Source: UBA3792 sp964426415 (GTDB lineage: Bacteria > Bacillota > Clostridia > Christensenellales > CAG-138). Taken from it: a DNA stretch of 6,592 nucleotides. The notes beneath the pieces are model-generated. The model did no database searches and had not been told where the DNA came from. It saw nothing but the letters and a program-made list of their open reading frames with translations. The stretch covers positions 1-6,592 of the forward strand of contig CAYRQM010000061.1 in assembly GCA_964426415.1 (NCBI GenBank), in the 5' to 3' direction. Positions 6,352-6,592 of this stretch are shown in pieces. Positions within the stretch are counted from its first letter, which is position 1; every line of letters starts with the position of its first letter. A program made the position numbers and the translations under genes.

Positions 6352-6356
6352 CCTCC
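6352..6356 (-). promoter_or_regulatory. Distant ribosome site of the peptidase lipoprotein
   Basis: GGAGG on the minus strand lies 15 nt upstream of TTG 6336. No ATG, GTG or TTG occurs at the usual 5-9 nt in any frame. A weak start codon with long spacing predicts low translation. Confidence 0.5.
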
Positions 6357-6372
6357 AATTTTGAATAGGGGC

Positions 6373-6401
6373 ATTCTAACACAATGCACTTCGAATTGCA
6401 A
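6373..6401 (-). promoter_or_regulatory. Sigma-A promoter of the peptidase lipoprotein
   Basis: -35 TTGCAA (6396-6401, 4 of 6), a 17-nt spacer and -10 TAGAAT (6373-6378, 5 of 6), with a TGn extended -10. Transcription should start near 6366, about 10 nt before the GGAGG. Confidence 0.7.
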
Positions 6402-6414
6402 CCGCAGGTCACGC

Positions 6415-6441
6415 GTCGTCCATTTGGGCGGTTTTCTTTTT
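6415..6441 (+). terminator. Orphan plus-strand terminator-like hairpin
   Basis: GTCGTCC-ATTT-GGGCGGT folds as a 7-bp stem with three G-U pairs, followed by TTTTCTTTTT. It lies between the two divergent promoters, with no plus-strand gene before it in the window. Its core differs from the 1046-1074 terminator by two bases in sixteen. Confidence 0.5.
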
Positions 6442-6461
6442 GACCTATTTCGCGGTTTCTG

Positions 6462-6490
6462 TTGCTTTTTCGCGCACTGTATGGTATGAT
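6462..6490 (+). promoter_or_regulatory. Sigma-A promoter of the plus-strand lipoprotein
   Basis: -35 TTGCTT (6462-6467, 3 of 6), a 17-nt spacer and -10 TATGAT (6485-6490, 5 of 6), with a TGn extended -10. Transcription should start near 6497, just before the GGAGGAGG ribosome site at 6506-6513. Confidence 0.65.
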
Positions 6491-6524
6491 TATCCTATCA
6501 ATCACGGAGGAGGAAATCATCGAA

Positions 6525-6592
6525 ATGAAACGCACCATTGTTTATTTGCTCACAGCCATTATGCTGTTGTCCCTCATCGCAGGATGTTCCGA
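6525..6592 (+). CDS. N-terminus of a lipoprotein, cut by the window end
   Basis: Only 22 codons are visible. They encode MKRTIVYLL, a hydrophobic core and the lipobox IAGC, with Cys21 as the predicted lipidated residue and Ser22 after it. This marks an exported membrane-anchored lipoprotein. Nothing of the mature protein is visible, so its function cannot be judged; it could be a substrate-binding protein or another surface protein. The ATG is preceded by GGAGGAGG (6506-6513) at 11 nt, slightly long. Transcription diverges from the peptidase lipoprotein, which has a similar MKR...LLS..AGC signal peptide. Confidence 0.8.
   Translation, partial: MKRTIVYLLTAIMLLSLIAGCS

Noticed and set aside
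6333..6374. A 13-codon leader ORF whose TGA overlaps the TTG start of the peptidase gene
   Set aside because: Its ATG overlaps the -10 box and lies upstream of the predicted transcription start, and it has no ribosome site.

Overview
The window looks like a GC-rich chromosomal segment of an anaerobic Firmicute, most likely a gut Clostridia (Oscillospiraceae-like). This rests on strong GGAGG-type ribosome sites, sigma-A promoters with TGn extended -10 boxes, compact hairpin-plus-U-tract terminators, lipoprotein signal peptides, and families common in that group (PF09826 beta-propeller, ECF sigma, zinc-ribbon/SHOCT protein). The taxonomic guess is inference.

Five complete genes lie on the minus strand and one partial gene on the plus strand. 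Bases 1-245 hold no gene. They contain three different palindromic repeat elements one after another: 1-72, 88-104 and 176-245. No structure was assigned to 105-175. A terminator (247-275) closes a uridine kinase gene (280-963), which has its own promoter. Then come a terminator (1046-1074), a membrane-anchored beta-propeller protein (1091-3136), and an ECF sigma factor (3129-3665) whose stop overlaps the propeller start by 8 nt. This pair has one promoter (3705-3733). Next are a terminator (3746-3767), a small zinc-ribbon/SHOCT protein (3774-4151) with its own promoter (4196-4224), and a large lipoprotein (4270-6336) combining a propeller-like region with an HExxH peptidase-like domain. The 188-bp gap at 6337-6524 carries divergent promoters and an orphan plus-strand terminator-like hairpin. 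A second lipoprotein gene starts at 6525 and runs off the window.

The main functional unit is the overlapping ECF sigma/beta-propeller pair. The propeller protein has a short cytoplasmic N-terminus, one transmembrane segment and a large extracytoplasmic domain, which is the layout of a membrane anti-sigma factor or sensor. This role is inferred, not shown. The peptidase-like lipoprotein would act outside the membrane. Its promoter is sigma-A-like, so nothing visible links it to the sigma factor. Uridine kinase is ordinary pyrimidine salvage and seems unrelated to its neighbours.
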